Source: Promethearchaeia archaeon
GTDB lineage: Archaea > Asgardarchaeota > Lokiarchaeia > Sigyniarchaeales > SOKP01
Direction of reading: 5' to 3'
Length of the DNA: 64,000 nt
Assembly: GCA_029856145.1 (NCBI GenBank)
Contig: JAHQWK010000024.1
Location: 1-64,000 of the forward strand
This document shows positions 26,128 to 36,546 of the stretch, piece by piece. Position 1 is the stretch's first letter. The number at the start of each line of letters is the position of its first letter. Under the pieces are notes generated by a model. That model saw only the letters and a list, made by a program, of their open reading frames with translations, did not search any database and had not been told where the DNA came from. A program made the translations under genes and the position numbers.

Positions 26128-27045
26128 TTAAAAATCAAAATAATACTCTAGCAAATGATTTTCTTCTAGTTTATCAGGTGTTTCTAGTTGTAAATAATAT
26201 TCTAATGAATTAAGAACCGCACCTAGTGGCAGTACACCAACTAACTCAGAACCTATTACTGGCACACCGTATCGAGCTGCTTCCATCCTTACAAGCTCCA
26301 TTTGCCTATATAAAGGAGTTTTCCTATAATTAATATTAGAAATTCCAACTTGCACATAATCCCGATTTGTCAATTCTGTACCCATCGCTTTGATATTTAC
26401 TAGTCCCCCAGAACGTAAGTGTATAGCCTTAGCAACTTTCCTAGCAATTTTCACATCTTTTGTACCTAAATTAATATTAAAGCTTATTAATGGATTTCTT
26501 GCTCCAGTTATTATTGCACCTGCAGTAGGATGAAATTCAGAAGGACCATAATCGGGTTTCCGTTCTGGATCAGTTTTAATGGCTTCTTTAAGTTTTTCAA
26601 ATTCTCCTTTCCGAATATTATCAATATTTTTTCTATCCATTTTCCGAGCAGATTCTTCATAAAGATAAACAGGTATTCCTTCTTTTGCCATAGCTTCCGC
26701 AAATTTTACTGATAATTCAATACATTCTTCCATCGTCACATTTTGTGCTGGCACAAAAGGAACTACATCAATAGCACCAATTCGAGGATGTTGACCCTTA
26801 TGTGTATTCATATCAATTAATTCAATAGCTTTTTTAGCAGCATTGATATTTGCCTGAAAAACAGCTTCAGGAGTTCCAACAAATGTGACAACTGCTCTAT
26901 TATAATCAGAATCGTACTGAACATCCACAATACGAGTGTTAGGAGTATTTTTTATCTTATTGACAATTAACTCAATCTTTTCTGCATCAATCCCCTCACT
27001 GTAGTTTGGGACTGATTCTACTATCTTCTTTTTTTCTTTTTCCAT
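26128..27045 (-). CDS. ftcD: Glutamate formimidoyltransferase (FTCD N-terminal-type)
   Basis: Moves the formimino group of N-formiminoglutamate to a tetrahydropterin, releasing glutamate. 305 residues cover only the formiminotransferase part: VPNYSEG at the N-terminus, HKGQHPRIGAIDVVPFVP, and GPSEFHPTAGAIITGAR. The cyclodeaminase half of the animal bifunctional FTCD is absent. GAGGTT lies 5 nt before the ATG. It is transcribed toward hutI, an opposed arrangement, so the two arms can be regulated separately. The C1 carrier (folate or methanopterin) cannot be told from sequence. Confidence 0.93.
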   Translation of the reverse strand: MEKEKKKIVESVPNYSEGIDAEKIELIVNKIKNTPNTRIVDVQYDSDYNRAVVTFVGTPEAVFQANINAAKKAIELIDMNTHKGQHPRIGAIDVVPFVPAQNVTMEECIELSVKFAEAMAKEGIPVYLYEESARKMDRKNIDNIRKGEFEKLKEAIKTDPERKPDYGPSEFHPTAGAIITGARNPLISFNINLGTKDVKIARKVAKAIHLRSGGLVNIKAMGTELTNRDYVQVGISNINYRKTPLYRQMELVRMEAARYGVPVIGSELVGVLPLGAVLNSLEYYLQLETPDKLEENHLLEYYFDF

Positions 27046-27093
27046 AAAAAAACCTCTATTAATTAAGTTCTTACTTGAAATAATATGAATAAA

Positions 27094-28356
27094 TCATAAT
27101 GAATATTTCTTTTTATGGTATGTTTTATCAGTAAATACGTATATGTTATCTTGCCCATTCCCAATAACTTTATCATTTACTTCTAATTCAATTATAGCTT
27201 TTTTATTATTCGTCCCTCTTGGCGTTTTCTTAACTATTCTTCCTTGGTACTTTATTACTCCAACTTTTTGATAAATATATGTATCAGTATTATTACCCAT
27301 GATTATAATATCATCATTTATAGAAAGATATCCATTATTTAATGATATGGTCGTGAAACCTGTCTTTTGATTATATTTCTTTATTTGCCCAACTTTTATA
27401 TATCTATAATGAGATAAGTTTGTTGGCGATCTATGTTGATGATCTTCTTCAGTCATTCTTTTAAAATAAAAACCTGGTGTAAAACCTCTATTATATACTT
27501 TCTTTAACTCGGTTACCCATTGTCCTGCTTTCTTTTTTGAAAATGTTCCATTATAATATGCATCAATAGCCTCTCGATATGTTTTGGAAACAACTTCCAC
27601 ATAATGCGGATGACGCATTCGACCTTCTATTTTAAAAGCGTCAATATTTGCTTCGATTAGATTAGGGATATAAGCAATTGTGCATAGATCTCTTGAATTT
27701 AAAAACCTTACTCCATCGTATATATATTCTGTTCCGCCTTCTTCGCGAACCCACCAACGTCTCCTGCAAGGTTGCTCACAATTGCCCCTATTGGCAGACT
27801 TTTCCTCAGACCCACAAATATCTTGAGAAAAATAACATCTGCCACTAACCGAAGTACACATTGCTCCATGAATAAACGTTTCTATTTCAGTTTTAATTAA
27901 ATTTCTTTTAATTTCTTTAATTTTTTCAAGAGATAGTTCTCTGGCTAAAATGATGCGTTCAGCACCAAAATTTTCATAAAAATTAGCAGATAGAGAATTA
28001 GAAACATTACATTGTGTAGAAATATGAAAAGGGATACCCAATTCTTTAGCTATTTGTATTGCTGCTAAATCATGAACAATAACAGCATCTACTCCCTCTT
28101 CTTTGCTTCTTTCTATTATTTCACGAAGAAAATTCAATTCATTATCATAAATTAAAATATTTGTTGTTAGGTATACTTTTAAATCGTTTCTATGGCAAAA
28201 TTCTACCACTTTATTTAAATCTTTTAACGAAAAATTATCTGAACGCATCCTCATATTAAACTTTTTGATCCCAAAGTAGACAGAATCCGCGTATTTAATA
28301 GCTGCTTTAATAGCTTTTATATTTTTTGCAGGGGCTAGTAATTCTACTTTTTTCAT
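27094..28356 (-). CDS. U32 family protein, TrhP/RlhA-like
   Basis: 420 residues. N-terminal TIM-barrel region (ELLAPAKNIKAIKAAIKYADSVYFG) with HISTQCNVSN and the conserved cysteine cluster GRCYFSQDICG...RGNCEQPCRRRW that probably binds an iron-sulfur cluster; C-terminal beta-barrel domain. The family is annotated as peptidase U32, but its characterised bacterial members are RNA hydroxylation factors (tRNA TrhP, 23S RlhA), so an RNA-modifying role is more likely than proteolysis. It is 49 nt downstream of ftcD's start on the same strand but nothing else links them. Confidence 0.85.
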   Translation of the reverse strand: MKKVELLAPAKNIKAIKAAIKYADSVYFGIKKFNMRMRSDNFSLKDLNKVVEFCHRNDLKVYLTTNILIYDNELNFLREIIERSKEEGVDAVIVHDLAAIQIAKELGIPFHISTQCNVSNSLSANFYENFGAERIILARELSLEKIKEIKRNLIKTEIETFIHGAMCTSVSGRCYFSQDICGSEEKSANRGNCEQPCRRRWWVREEGGTEYIYDGVRFLNSRDLCTIAYIPNLIEANIDAFKIEGRMRHPHYVEVVSKTYREAIDAYYNGTFSKKKAGQWVTELKKVYNRGFTPGFYFKRMTEEDHQHRSPTNLSHYRYIKVGQIKKYNQKTGFTTISLNNGYLSINDDIIIMGNNTDTYIYQKVGVIKYQGRIVKKTPRGTNNKKAIIELEVNDKVIGNGQDNIYVFTDKTYHKKKYSL

Positions 28357-28425
28357 CTTAAGAAAATATGTATAATTTCCTATTTTTCTTTTACTGCAAA
28401 ATATAATTAAAGTTTTATAAAATAA

Positions 28426-29661
28426 TTAGAAAAATTCCTTAAATTTCTCTTTTGCGATTTCTCTTCTTATATTTTCCCCTTGTTCTGGAGTAATTTTTTC
28501 TTTAAGAGCTTCATTGCAAATTTTTTTTCCAATGATTACTTTTGGATTATTTGCCCAATTAACGTTTATTAGTAAACAAAGATAATAAATTGAAGATAGT
28601 ATAAGAGCAATAAGATGTCCAATATTAGTCTCTGATGGACTTTCGATTGAAATCTTTGCTGATGGTACTCTTTGTTGAAGTAAAGCTTGAAATGTAGCAT
28701 TTGCTTGATAGTTAACAATAGTTTGAGCACTCTGTCCATCAACGTACGATATAGAGGAACTTAAAATGATATCAGGATCTTCATTACTTATTGTCCATAG
28801 AATCGGTATAACAACGCTTTTGGTTCCTCCTAATAAGTACTCTAAAACAGAATGCTGGCAAATTGGAGCTTGTTGATACGTACCGATCAAACCTTTTTCA
28901 TCTTTTCCGGTGCTTTCTGATATTCCTTGAACCCATAATCCAATACTTCCCTCAAGGTTTTTTGAGTATGGCATTGAAAAAACTATATTATAGTTCTTTT
29001 TATATAAATTGAATAGAAAGGTTGCAAGTTTTATAGCTGGTTGATTTTCATATTTTGAAAATATTTCATAACCATCTTCCAATCCCTTTAAAAAAACTTC
29101 AATATTTATGCCTGCCATATAAGCAGGTACAATTCCTACATTGGTAACAGATCCTGCATAACGTCCAGAAAGATTAGGTACATCTAAAATTGGGCAATTT
29201 ATTTTTTTTAAGATTTCATTCATTGTTCCCATGGACGATAATCCTAAAAATTTATAACCCCTTTTTTGAAATGTTCCAATAGTTGAATTAATATCTAAGG
29301 TTTCTCCTCCTCTTGATATTGGAATTACAATTGAATCTTCTGGAGATGTTTTATCTAAGCACCCCTTTAATTCTACAGCTCTGGAGCTAGTAACAGGAAA
29401 AATTTTTCTTTTTGCTAAATGTTTTAATGCAATTAAAGTCTGAATTGATCCTCCCGTCCCTAAAACTATAACGTTTTTAAGATTATCAGTGATAAATTGG
29501 TCTGTTATTTTTCGAAGTTTTTGTATATCTAAATTAGTTTTAGTGTCAAAGAAAAAAGGAGGATCCCAATTTTCTTTATTCTTGTTAATAATATTAATAG
29601 AATCTTTTATCCTTGTATCATTTATTTCTGGATAACATTCAAATTTTACTTTAGTTTTCAT
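28426..29661 (-). CDS. Glucose-6-phosphate isomerase-like SIS protein
   Basis: 411 residues. The N-terminal SIS domain has VIVLGTGGSIQTLIALK and a phosphate-binding VIPISRGGETLD; the second SIS domain has GLWVQGISESTGKDEKG, which corresponds to the PGI signature region with the catalytic Glu, and QQAPICQHSVLEYLLGG with a conserved His. It probably interconverts glucose-6-phosphate and fructose-6-phosphate; dual PGI/PMI activity as in some archaea is possible. It is the only sugar-isomerase gene in the window. About 410 aa is shorter than the 550-aa bacterial PGI but normal for compact archaeal and bacterial forms. Confidence 0.8.
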   Translation of the reverse strand: MKTKVKFECYPEINDTRIKDSINIINKNKENWDPPFFFDTKTNLDIQKLRKITDQFITDNLKNVIVLGTGGSIQTLIALKHLAKRKIFPVTSSRAVELKGCLDKTSPEDSIVIPISRGGETLDINSTIGTFQKRGYKFLGLSSMGTMNEILKKINCPILDVPNLSGRYAGSVTNVGIVPAYMAGINIEVFLKGLEDGYEIFSKYENQPAIKLATFLFNLYKKNYNIVFSMPYSKNLEGSIGLWVQGISESTGKDEKGLIGTYQQAPICQHSVLEYLLGGTKSVVIPILWTISNEDPDIILSSSISYVDGQSAQTIVNYQANATFQALLQQRVPSAKISIESPSETNIGHLIALILSSIYYLCLLINVNWANNPKVIIGKKICNEALKEKITPEQGENIRREIAKEKFKEFF

Positions 29662-29922
29662 AAGATTTCATCTAGTATAAATTGGTAATTTTAATAATAA
29701 CTTTATATAATCTATTCATGTTTATATTATTTTATCAATTAACCATAGAGGAATCCTATTCTTAGCTAAATTCTCAAATCTTAGAATATTGTCGGATTTT
29801 GTTTTTTCATCAATAAAAATAAATTTGAAAATTAGAACTCTATTTTACTTAAAATAAACACCTATCCAACTATGCATAATAAATAGTATCTATAAAAATT
29901 ACACTTATTTTAATGATTTTAT

Positions 29923-31188
29923 ATGGCTAAAGCAAGAGATATTGGAGATAATAATAGTTTTGAAATGGGTAAACCATATTATTGTAAAGAATGTAAGCGA
30001 AATCATACAAAAGGAAAAATCTATAAAGAACATCTTAATTTTGCTCAATTTAAAAGCCAAAGTGAAGAAGATTTCGAGGAAGAAGACACTGAATTAACTA
30101 ACGATAAGTATGATGATGAAGCAGAATTAATTGAGGCTTTTGATGAACTTGAAAATGATGAAAATAATAGTGAATTTGAAAACCAATTTGACGATAACAT
30201 AGATATAGACAATGAAGATATAGATAATAATGGAGGTGCTATACAAGAATCCATTAACGCTGTAAAAAAACTTCCTGGTGTAGGGGAAGCTACATTAAAT
30301 AAATTAATAAAAGCAGGATTCTCTAGTTTAGAATCAATAGCATTTACACCTCCTAGTATTATCCAAGACGAAAGCGGTTTAGGAGAAAAAACAACAACAA
30401 AATTAATAAAGGCGAGTATGGAAGAATTAAATATCGGATTCAAGAGTGCTGAAGATGTGTGGGAACATAGAAAAAATATCGCTCGCATTACTACAGGAAG
30501 TCAAGAATTAGATGATTCATTAGGTGGAGGTGTTGAAACAGGTAGTTTAATCGAGTTCTTTGGGGAATTTAGAACAGGTAAAACTCAAATTATGCATCAA
30601 TTATGCGTAAATGTCCAATTACCTGAAGAAAAAGGAGGACTTGAAGGAAAAGCTTTATATATTGACACTGAAGGCACATTTAGACCAGAAAGAATTATTC
30701 AAATGGCTGAAGGGTTGGATTTAGATCATCAAAAAGTCCTTAAAAATATAGTTTTTGGCCGAGCATATAATTCTGATCACCAAGTTCTTTTAATTAAAGA
30801 AGCGGCAAATCTGATTAAAGAGCAAAACATCAAATTGATTGTAGTAGACTCAATTATAGGGCATTTTCGAAGTGAGTATATAGGTCGTGGTACATTAGCA
30901 AGTCGTCAGCAAAATATTAATTCCCATTTACATGATTTATTAAGATTATGTGATATATATTCAGATTTGGCAGTTGTTGTTACTAATCAAGTGCAATCGA
31001 GACCAGATGTTTTTTATGGCAATCCGTTAAAAGCCACTGGAGGAAATATTATAGCTCACGGTTCCACAATTAGAGTTTATTTGAGAAAGGGGAAAGGAGA
31101 ACAGAGAATTGCAAAAATTGTTGATGCACCTCATTTACCGGAAAGAGAAGCTATTTTTTCTATAACTGAAAGTGGTATTTCTGATTGA
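29923..31188 (+). CDS. radA: RadA recombinase with N-terminal zinc-finger and acidic extension
   Basis: Catalyses homologous pairing and strand exchange. The core is standard: helix-hairpin-helix region (about 108-175, [16 protein letters not shown]), Walker A GEFRTGKT (about 214-221), [15 protein letters not shown], Walker B-type [10 protein letters not shown]2-region [12 protein letters not shown] and the C-terminal [12 protein letters not shown]. Total 421 aa against about 320-350 for most RadA, because of about 105 extra N-terminal residues: a CxxC-x3-H-x8-H cluster (C21, C24, H28, H37) followed by about 55 mostly acidic residues (46-102). No signal of gene fusion error is seen; the frame is continuous. 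The next gene is convergent. Confidence 0.95.
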   Translation: MAKARDIGDNNSFEMGKPYYCKECKRNHTKGKIYKEHLNFAQFKSQSEEDFEEEDTELTNDKYDDEAELIEAFDELENDENNSEFENQFDDNIDIDNEDIDNNGGAIQESINAVKKLPGVGEATLNKLIKAGFSSLESIAFTPPSIIQDESGLGEKTTTKLIKASMEELNIGFKSAEDVWEHRKNIARITTGSQELDDSLGGGVETGSLIEFFGEFRTGKTQIMHQLCVNVQLPEEKGGLEGKALYIDTEGTFRPERIIQMAEGLDLDHQKVLKNIVFGRAYNSDHQVLLIKEAANLIKEQNIKLIVVDSIIGHFRSEYIGRGTLASRQQNINSHLHDLLRLCDIYSDLAVVVTNQVQSRPDVFYGNPLKATGGNIIAHGSTIRVYLRKGKGEQRIAKIVDAPHLPEREAIFSITESGISD

Positions 31189-31209
31189 ATGATAAAATTC
31201 TACGTTAAA

Positions 31210-31713
31210 TTAAATTCTTATTTTCCAACCGTCTTTTTGAGTAAATATTATTTTCTCTTCTTTATTCAGTTGATAAATTATCTGGTTTATAGGTTTTTCA
31301 GAAATCGTAATTTTTTCTTTATTAGCTCTTTCTAAGACTTTTTCAGTTAATTGTTTTAATGATTTCACCGATTTTTCATCAAAAAGAATTTTTAAGATAA
31401 TTCTTTCCATTTTTTCTTTAATATTTAATGGAATCATCATGGTTCTATCATTTTCTAAGTCAGATACTGAGAAATTAATTCCATGATCTTGTTCTATAAC
31501 AATAGTTTTTAATTTTTGCTTTTCTGGTTTTTCCTGCATTTCTTCGTATTTCGCAACGACTTTGCCTTCTTTAGTAACCCTTATTACTTTTTTCTCTCCA
31601 TCATTAACGAGAGTATTTTTTTTAAATAAAACTGAATTTGATTCTGAACGTTCTTCCTCTTCTACATTCTTTTGCTTCTTTTCTCTTTTTTTCTTGATTA
31701 ATCTGCGAGGCAT
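31210..31713 (-). CDS. Hypothetical protein with basic N-terminus and possible C-terminal winged helix
   Basis: 167 residues. The first 20 residues are strongly basic (MPRRLIKKKREKKQK), followed by a glutamate/serine-rich linker. The C-terminal 70 residues (about 95-167) form three helices and a hairpin (ILKILFDEKSVKSLKQL, ERANKEKITISEKPINQII, KIIFTQKDGWKIRI) consistent with a winged-helix. It could bind nucleic acid. Convergent with radA (22 nt between stops). No family recognised. Confidence 0.55.
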   Translation of the reverse strand: MPRRLIKKKREKKQKNVEEEERSESNSVLFKKNTLVNDGEKKVIRVTKEGKVVAKYEEMQEKPEKQKLKTIVIEQDHGINFSVSDLENDRTMMIPLNIKEKMERIILKILFDEKSVKSLKQLTEKVLERANKEKITISEKPINQIIYQLNKEEKIIFTQKDGWKIRI

Positions 31714-31884
31714 TTTATAAAATAGACTATTGGAATTCGGTAATTTATAAAACCGATTATTATAGATAAAAATATAGTTTCTGCTTTAAATATCTATCTT
31801 ACTCATTTAAAAGTTCATTCAAAAAACTCTAATTTTTACTTGAGGAATAAATAAAATAAAATTAAAAAAAAATAAAAAAAAAAA

Positions 31885-34800
31885 TTATACTAGTTTTTCA
31901 TATTCCTTTGCCTTATTTGATAATCGCTTAACTTCTTTTGTTAAATCTTCTCCTAATTTGAAGATTTCAGATGCTATTTTTGAAGACATTTTATATCTTT
32001 GAGCCGCTTCATTATATTTTTCTTCTTTAGCTGCTATTCTGGCTTCCTTTTCAAGGGTTTTCATTTTTGTCTTAAGATCTTCGATTTTAGTCAAACGTAT
32101 AAAATCATCGAATTCATGAGATTCTTTTACTAGTTCCCAATTTGAAGCAATTTTTAAAGCATTTTGGAAGATTTTAATAGATTTATCGTAATCTTTCTCT
32201 TTTCTTGCTACTATTCCATTCTTTTTTAAGTTTTTAATTTCTTTTTTGGCTCCTTTTATAGATTCAATTACAGCAGCTCCAGCTTTAGCCTCAATAGGAG
32301 CAGAGATAATTTCATGCCGTTCAGATAAACTTACAAAATATGCTTCCCTTTCAGCGGGTCCCATTTGAGCAAGGTCATTAACTAATTTTTGCTTTTCTTC
32401 TGGCGATAAACTGACTAATTGAGAAACTTTCTGATTAATTAAGTTCAATTCTTGTTGAGAAATAGGCTTAGCTTCAATGGCTGATATCTCAAGTGGCATT
32501 AATATTTTTTTATCTCTCAATTCTTTGATTCCCATGAAAATTTCTGCTGTATCTTTACCAGTCTTTTCAGTAGCATCTTTTAATAATGTGGCAATAAAAA
32601 AGAAATTTCTTTCTGAATCTTTCATTAAGTTTTTTGCGATTTTTAATACATCTCTAGATTGGGGTATCTTTAAAGCTTTAGCAGTAGAAAATTCATAGGT
32701 TATCTCATGAGGCAAAATAATTGAAGTACTTAGTATCTCATCTACAATAGTTCCGGCTCCTCTAAATATATTTAGCTGGCCTCTCCAATTAGGAAGGTCA
32801 TTACCATAAGCTCTCTCAAAACTATGTATGAATTCCATCAAATTTCTACGTAAAATCATTGAAGCTTTTTTACCTAATACTAAAGCAACTCTTATATATT
32901 CTCCATCTGACAAAAGCAGCATTTTATCTCCATATGATATTTCATTTAATTCTTCTTGGCTCACTAAATCTTTACCAAAGCTACTTATGGCAGAAATAAA
33001 CCCTGAAATTAATTCAGGATCAATTTGATCAGAACCAAACGATTTAAAATAGACACAAGTCCCCGTTCCTTTATAGAGAACTAATATATGTTCCAAATTA
33101 ATTGCATCATCAAAAATAGTTTTTACTTCTGTAAGAACACGAGATTTTTCCCGTTTTTTAGGAACTACAACACCTCTATAGATCGCAACTGAGCTTGCTA
33201 TAGCAACAGCAGCAACTCCAATGATAATAAGATATGGAAGCAAATCTTCAAAAGTTAAACCAGAAGATGGAGCATGTACTATAATATTATAGACATTTTT
33301 TGTGTCTCCTTCATGATAATACCTACTTTGTACTTCTATAGTCAATGTTATATTTCTAATAGTATTACTGGTTAAAATTTCAAATTCAACTTCGCCTGTA
33401 CTATTTGTAGGAGTCCATATGGTTGTTGTGCCCGGGGTTCCATCGAAAATAGGTGTGATTCTTACATTTGATCCGCTAGCAATTATCCAATCAGACCCAT
33501 TGTTATATTTTACTTGCAGGATTATATGAAATGAATCTCCTGCAGTAATTTGAGTTGGTTTATCCACTACAGAGATATTGATTATATATAGGGCCCTTAA
33601 TGTCAAATTGAAACTTAATATTGAAGTCTCAAAATCAGTTATAAATACTTTAACAGATATTTCATAGGTTCCCAGTGCGGTAATATCTGAAGTATCTATA
33701 GTTCCTTGATATGAATTTGTAGCATTATTCAAAGAATTGCCAATGTTACCTTCATTTGTGGGATTCCCAATTTCAACATAGGTTACTAGATAAGAGTTAG
33801 CCATACCAGTAACTAAAGAATCACCATTATCATTATCTGTAATATTAAAGTCAATGTATAGATCTCTTCCAACAAAACTTGTATAAGTGTTAGCTATACC
33901 TGTGAGAGTTCCTTCTCCTCCAGGATCAGATACAGAAATAATATAAGTCTGAGTATTATTCCCTTGATAATAGAAAATTACAGGTTCCAAACTTGTGGCA
34001 TAATTAGGTTCAAATGTGACATTTATCATTAGTTGAATCCATCCAGAATTTAATGCTGTTATTGAAATATTTAATATATAATACCCATTAGTTCCATTAG
34101 GATATAACCAAATTTTTCTTGGGAGTCCTGTTTGATTATCTTTTACCGTGACATCACCTACAGGAAGACCTGTGATTGGAAGATTATTATCTGTGTCATT
34201 GAAATAGAATAAGACTGTTTGGTTTAAACCATCTTTCTTTATAAGATAAGGTTCAGAATCAATAATCTCAAGATCAGTTTGGGATAATATAATTGTTAGA
34301 TAAACTGTGATATTTTTTGTTTCTTTCCCCGTTGCAATAACATTGAAAATAGATTTATATGGTAAAGCCGATGCCTGAACATTGCTTGTATCCAGTTGAA
34401 TTGTATAATTTCCTGGTTCTCCTACATTTTCAGTTATCGAGGATCCTGGTAGAAATGATGGATTTAATTGCAAAATAGCAGGAGTAGCTCCTATAATGGG
34501 TGTTCCTAATACATCTGAATAATTAAATTCATATTGTACAATTGTACCTCTTATTATATCACCAAAATCTTTTGTATCTGATGGAGCTATAGAAGTATAC
34601 TGTCTTAAATGGAATGAAAATTCTGTAGAGTCACTGTTGTAATTTGTTTTGGAAGCATCTATTCCGATATAATTCATTCTATAGTTATAATCGCTTGAAT
34701 TTATCTGAATTTGATAATATCCATTACCTTCATCAACAATAGGAGGTATAAATGTAGTATTTACAATAATCGTAGCTCCAGGAATACCTTGGTCTCCTGA

Positions 34801-36546
34801 ATTCAAACCAGTGTCATTATAAAATACTCTAATATTAAAAATATCATCAGGAAAATGATCTTCACCGATAGGAGGTGAAATTAAGACTAAATCTGTTACC
34901 GCCATGATAGTCAAATCTTTTTCTAAAAATCCTCCTGCAGTTTCATTATGCCACCATATTTGAACTTTAAATATTCCATATTCACTAGCAGTATCAGATA
35001 TAGTCCAACTTCCTAATGTTAGTTCTGAGTCCGGAGTTATTAAATCATCGTAATATGAATGATTATCATAATAACCCGGGGCAGGACTATAAACAGTTAA
35101 ATTAATAGCGCCATCGGAAATGATTTCTGAGAAATTCGCAAGAAAATTTACAGTATCGGTAAAATCAACTGTTATTAAATCATCTATGCCTACAACTGTA
35201 TGGATTTTTTTTAATAGATTTTTAGATTGAGCAGTAATATACCAATTAATCCCATTTTCTGCTTTAGAGATTTGAAGATCCAGATATCCTTTATTGATAG
35301 GGCCTAAACTAATATCACTAGTTTTATCCTGTGAAGGACCATTAAATGCTGTAAAATTTTCCCATATTCGAGGAACTGTGAAATTGATTCTGTAATTATC
35401 AAAATTTGTGTCAAAAAATGTTAATCCTCCACTTCTGGTAACATTCCAGTCAAGTGATTGACCGCTCCCTGAAATAGTAAAATCTGATGTGGCTTTTAAG
35501 TCTGTTTTAGTAAAATTGATTTGAACTTCTGAAACATTACATGAAACATCCCACCAATCAGCTGAAATTTCAAACTCTAGTGATCCACTAGGATCAAATA
35601 ATTCATTTGGAGTTGTCCAATACCCAGACCCCAGGCCAACATCAGTCACATCAGTATTGTTAATTTCAAGATTTATATCTGAAGGTCTTGCATCATTATT
35701 TTCAGGACTTAAGCCAAGCAATAACGACATATCCGCATTAACTTCAGGAGCCCCACCAGTTTGTCTCCAAACAATACTATTATATGTCCCATCGGTACCA
35801 TGATGCCAATAACCATTATTTGAACTTAAACAAGAAACTCTAATAAAAAATGTATTGCTGTAGGTGTTTGTAACATCAAGTTTCTGATGCCAACCCGTAA
35901 AATTTACCCAATATGCATTACCCGCAGCGATAAATGTGCTTAAAAAAGCTGCTCCTGTTATATCTTGGTCAAATTTAATATTTCCTCCTGTAAAAGTTGC
36001 ATTATAAATATCTACAAAAAAAGTATCACCTCCAATAGTTTGACTCAGATAAACTGAAATATTTTCTACATATCCATCACCTGGGACTTCAAACGAAGTA
36101 TAATAAGCTTCACTTAAGTGTTTAGTACTTGAGATTTCATCTTCAATTAATAATGTTTTATTTGGAGCGTAGATTCCTTCAATATCAATATTTATATATG
36201 AACTATTAAAACCAACGACTGTTGGTGAAGGCTCATAGAATGTATTTGCATTATCTAAATTTGGAAATTCAATATTTGTTGTGTTTAATAAAGCTTGATG
36301 TAAAGAAATATTGATATTTTCGCCATCTTTTCCAAATGAGGAAGAATAATCTGCCAATAAAGGAATATTTTCATTATCGAAAGGTATATCAGTATCTTTA
36401 TTGTTTTCAGAATCTCTTGTTAATTGATTTTGACTTAAGTTAATATAGTTTAAATTAATGGTTGTAACAACTGTTGTAAGTATTAGTAAGAAAAGGATAA
36501 GAAGACGTTTTGTTTTTGTAATTTTTAAATAGCTCATGATTGTCAT
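31885..36546 (-). CDS. Giant receptor-like surface protein with cytoplasmic longin-like and MIT/TPR-like domains
   Basis: 1553 residues. A basic N-terminus and hydrophobic segment (about 12-33) form a signal or anchor. About 1,060 residues outside the cell are beta-rich, with many N-glycosylation sequons and Ig-like units (PTDLEI, NVTFEP, GTYEISVKVF patterns). One membrane helix lies near 1100-1122 (PYLIIIGVAAVAIASS), followed by KKREK as stop-transfer. Inside: a longin-like alpha/beta domain (about 1140-1258; ILVLYKGTGTCVYFKSF, LISGFISAISSF, SYGDKMLLL, LMEFIHSFERAYG), a winged-helix-like segment (about 1290-1350), and helical hairpins at the end (about 1430-1553; AKEEKYNEAAQRYKMSSKIA, NKAKEYEKL) that look like MIT or TPR repeats. 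Such an arrangement would link surface contact to trafficking or cytoskeletal partners; that role is inference. An A-run at 31874-31884 is a T-run on this strand and may terminate transcription. Confidence 0.8.
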   Translation of the reverse strand: MTIMSYLKITKTKRLLILFLLILTTVVTTINLNYINLSQNQLTRDSENNKDTDIPFDNENIPLLADYSSSFGKDGENINISLHQALLNTTNIEFPNLDNANTFYEPSPTVVGFNSSYINIDIEGIYAPNKTLLIEDEISSTKHLSEAYYTSFEVPGDGYVENISVYLSQTIGGDTFFVDIYNATFTGGNIKFDQDITGAAFLSTFIAAGNAYWVNFTGWHQKLDVTNTYSNTFFIRVSCLSSNNGYWHHGTDGTYNSIVWRQTGGAPEVNADMSLLLGLSPENNDARPSDINLEINNTDVTDVGLGSGYWTTPNELFDPSGSLEFEISADWWDVSCNVSEVQINFTKTDLKATSDFTISGSGQSLDWNVTRSGGLTFFDTNFDNYRINFTVPRIWENFTAFNGPSQDKTSDISLGPINKGYLDLQISKAENGINWYITAQSKNLLKKIHTVVGIDDLITVDFTDTVNFLANFSEIISDGAINLTVYSPAPGYYDNHSYYDDLITPDSELTLGSWTISDTASEYGIFKVQIWWHNETAGGFLEKDLTIMAVTDLVLISPPIGEDHFPDDIFNIRVFYNDTGLNSGDQGIPGATIIVNTTFIPPIVDEGNGYYQIQINSSDYNYRMNYIGIDASKTNYNSDSTEFSFHLRQYTSIAPSDTKDFGDIIRGTIVQYEFNYSDVLGTPIIGATPAILQLNPSFLPGSSITENVGEPGNYTIQLDTSNVQASALPYKSIFNVIATGKETKNITVYLTIILSQTDLEIIDSEPYLIKKDGLNQTVLFYFNDTDNNLPITGLPVGDVTVKDNQTGLPRKIWLYPNGTNGYYILNISITALNSGWIQLMINVTFEPNYATSLEPVIFYYQGNNTQTYIISVSDPGGEGTLTGIANTYTSFVGRDLYIDFNITDNDNGDSLVTGMANSYLVTYVEIGNPTNEGNIGNSLNNATNSYQGTIDTSDITALGTYEISVKVFITDFETSILSFNLTLRALYIINISVVDKPTQITAGDSFHIILQVKYNNGSDWIIASGSNVRITPIFDGTPGTTTIWTPTNSTGEVEFEILTSNTIRNITLTIEVQSRYYHEGDTKNVYNIIVHAPSSGLTFEDLLPYLIIIGVAAVAIASSVAIYRGVVVPKKREKSRVLTEVKTIFDDAINLEHILVLYKGTGTCVYFKSFGSDQIDPELISGFISAISSFGKDLVSQEELNEISYGDKMLLLSDGEYIRVALVLGKKASMILRRNLMEFIHSFERAYGNDLPNWRGQLNIFRGAGTIVDEILSTSIILPHEITYEFSTAKALKIPQSRDVLKIAKNLMKDSERNFFFIATLLKDATEKTGKDTAEIFMGIKELRDKKILMPLEISAIEAKPISQQELNLINQKVSQLVSLSPEEKQKLVNDLAQMGPAEREAYFVSLSERHEIISAPIEAKAGAAVIESIKGAKKEIKNLKKNGIVARKEKDYDKSIKIFQNALKIASNWELVKESHEFDDFIRLTKIEDLKTKMKTLEKEARIAAKEEKYNEAAQRYKMSSKIASEIFKLGEDLTKEVKRLSNKAKEYEKLV

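Noticed and set aside
30045..30488. Minus-strand open frame (147 codons, Ser-rich) over the RadA N-terminus
   Set aside because: Antisense image of the acidic GAA/GAT codons of the RadA linker; no coding evidence.
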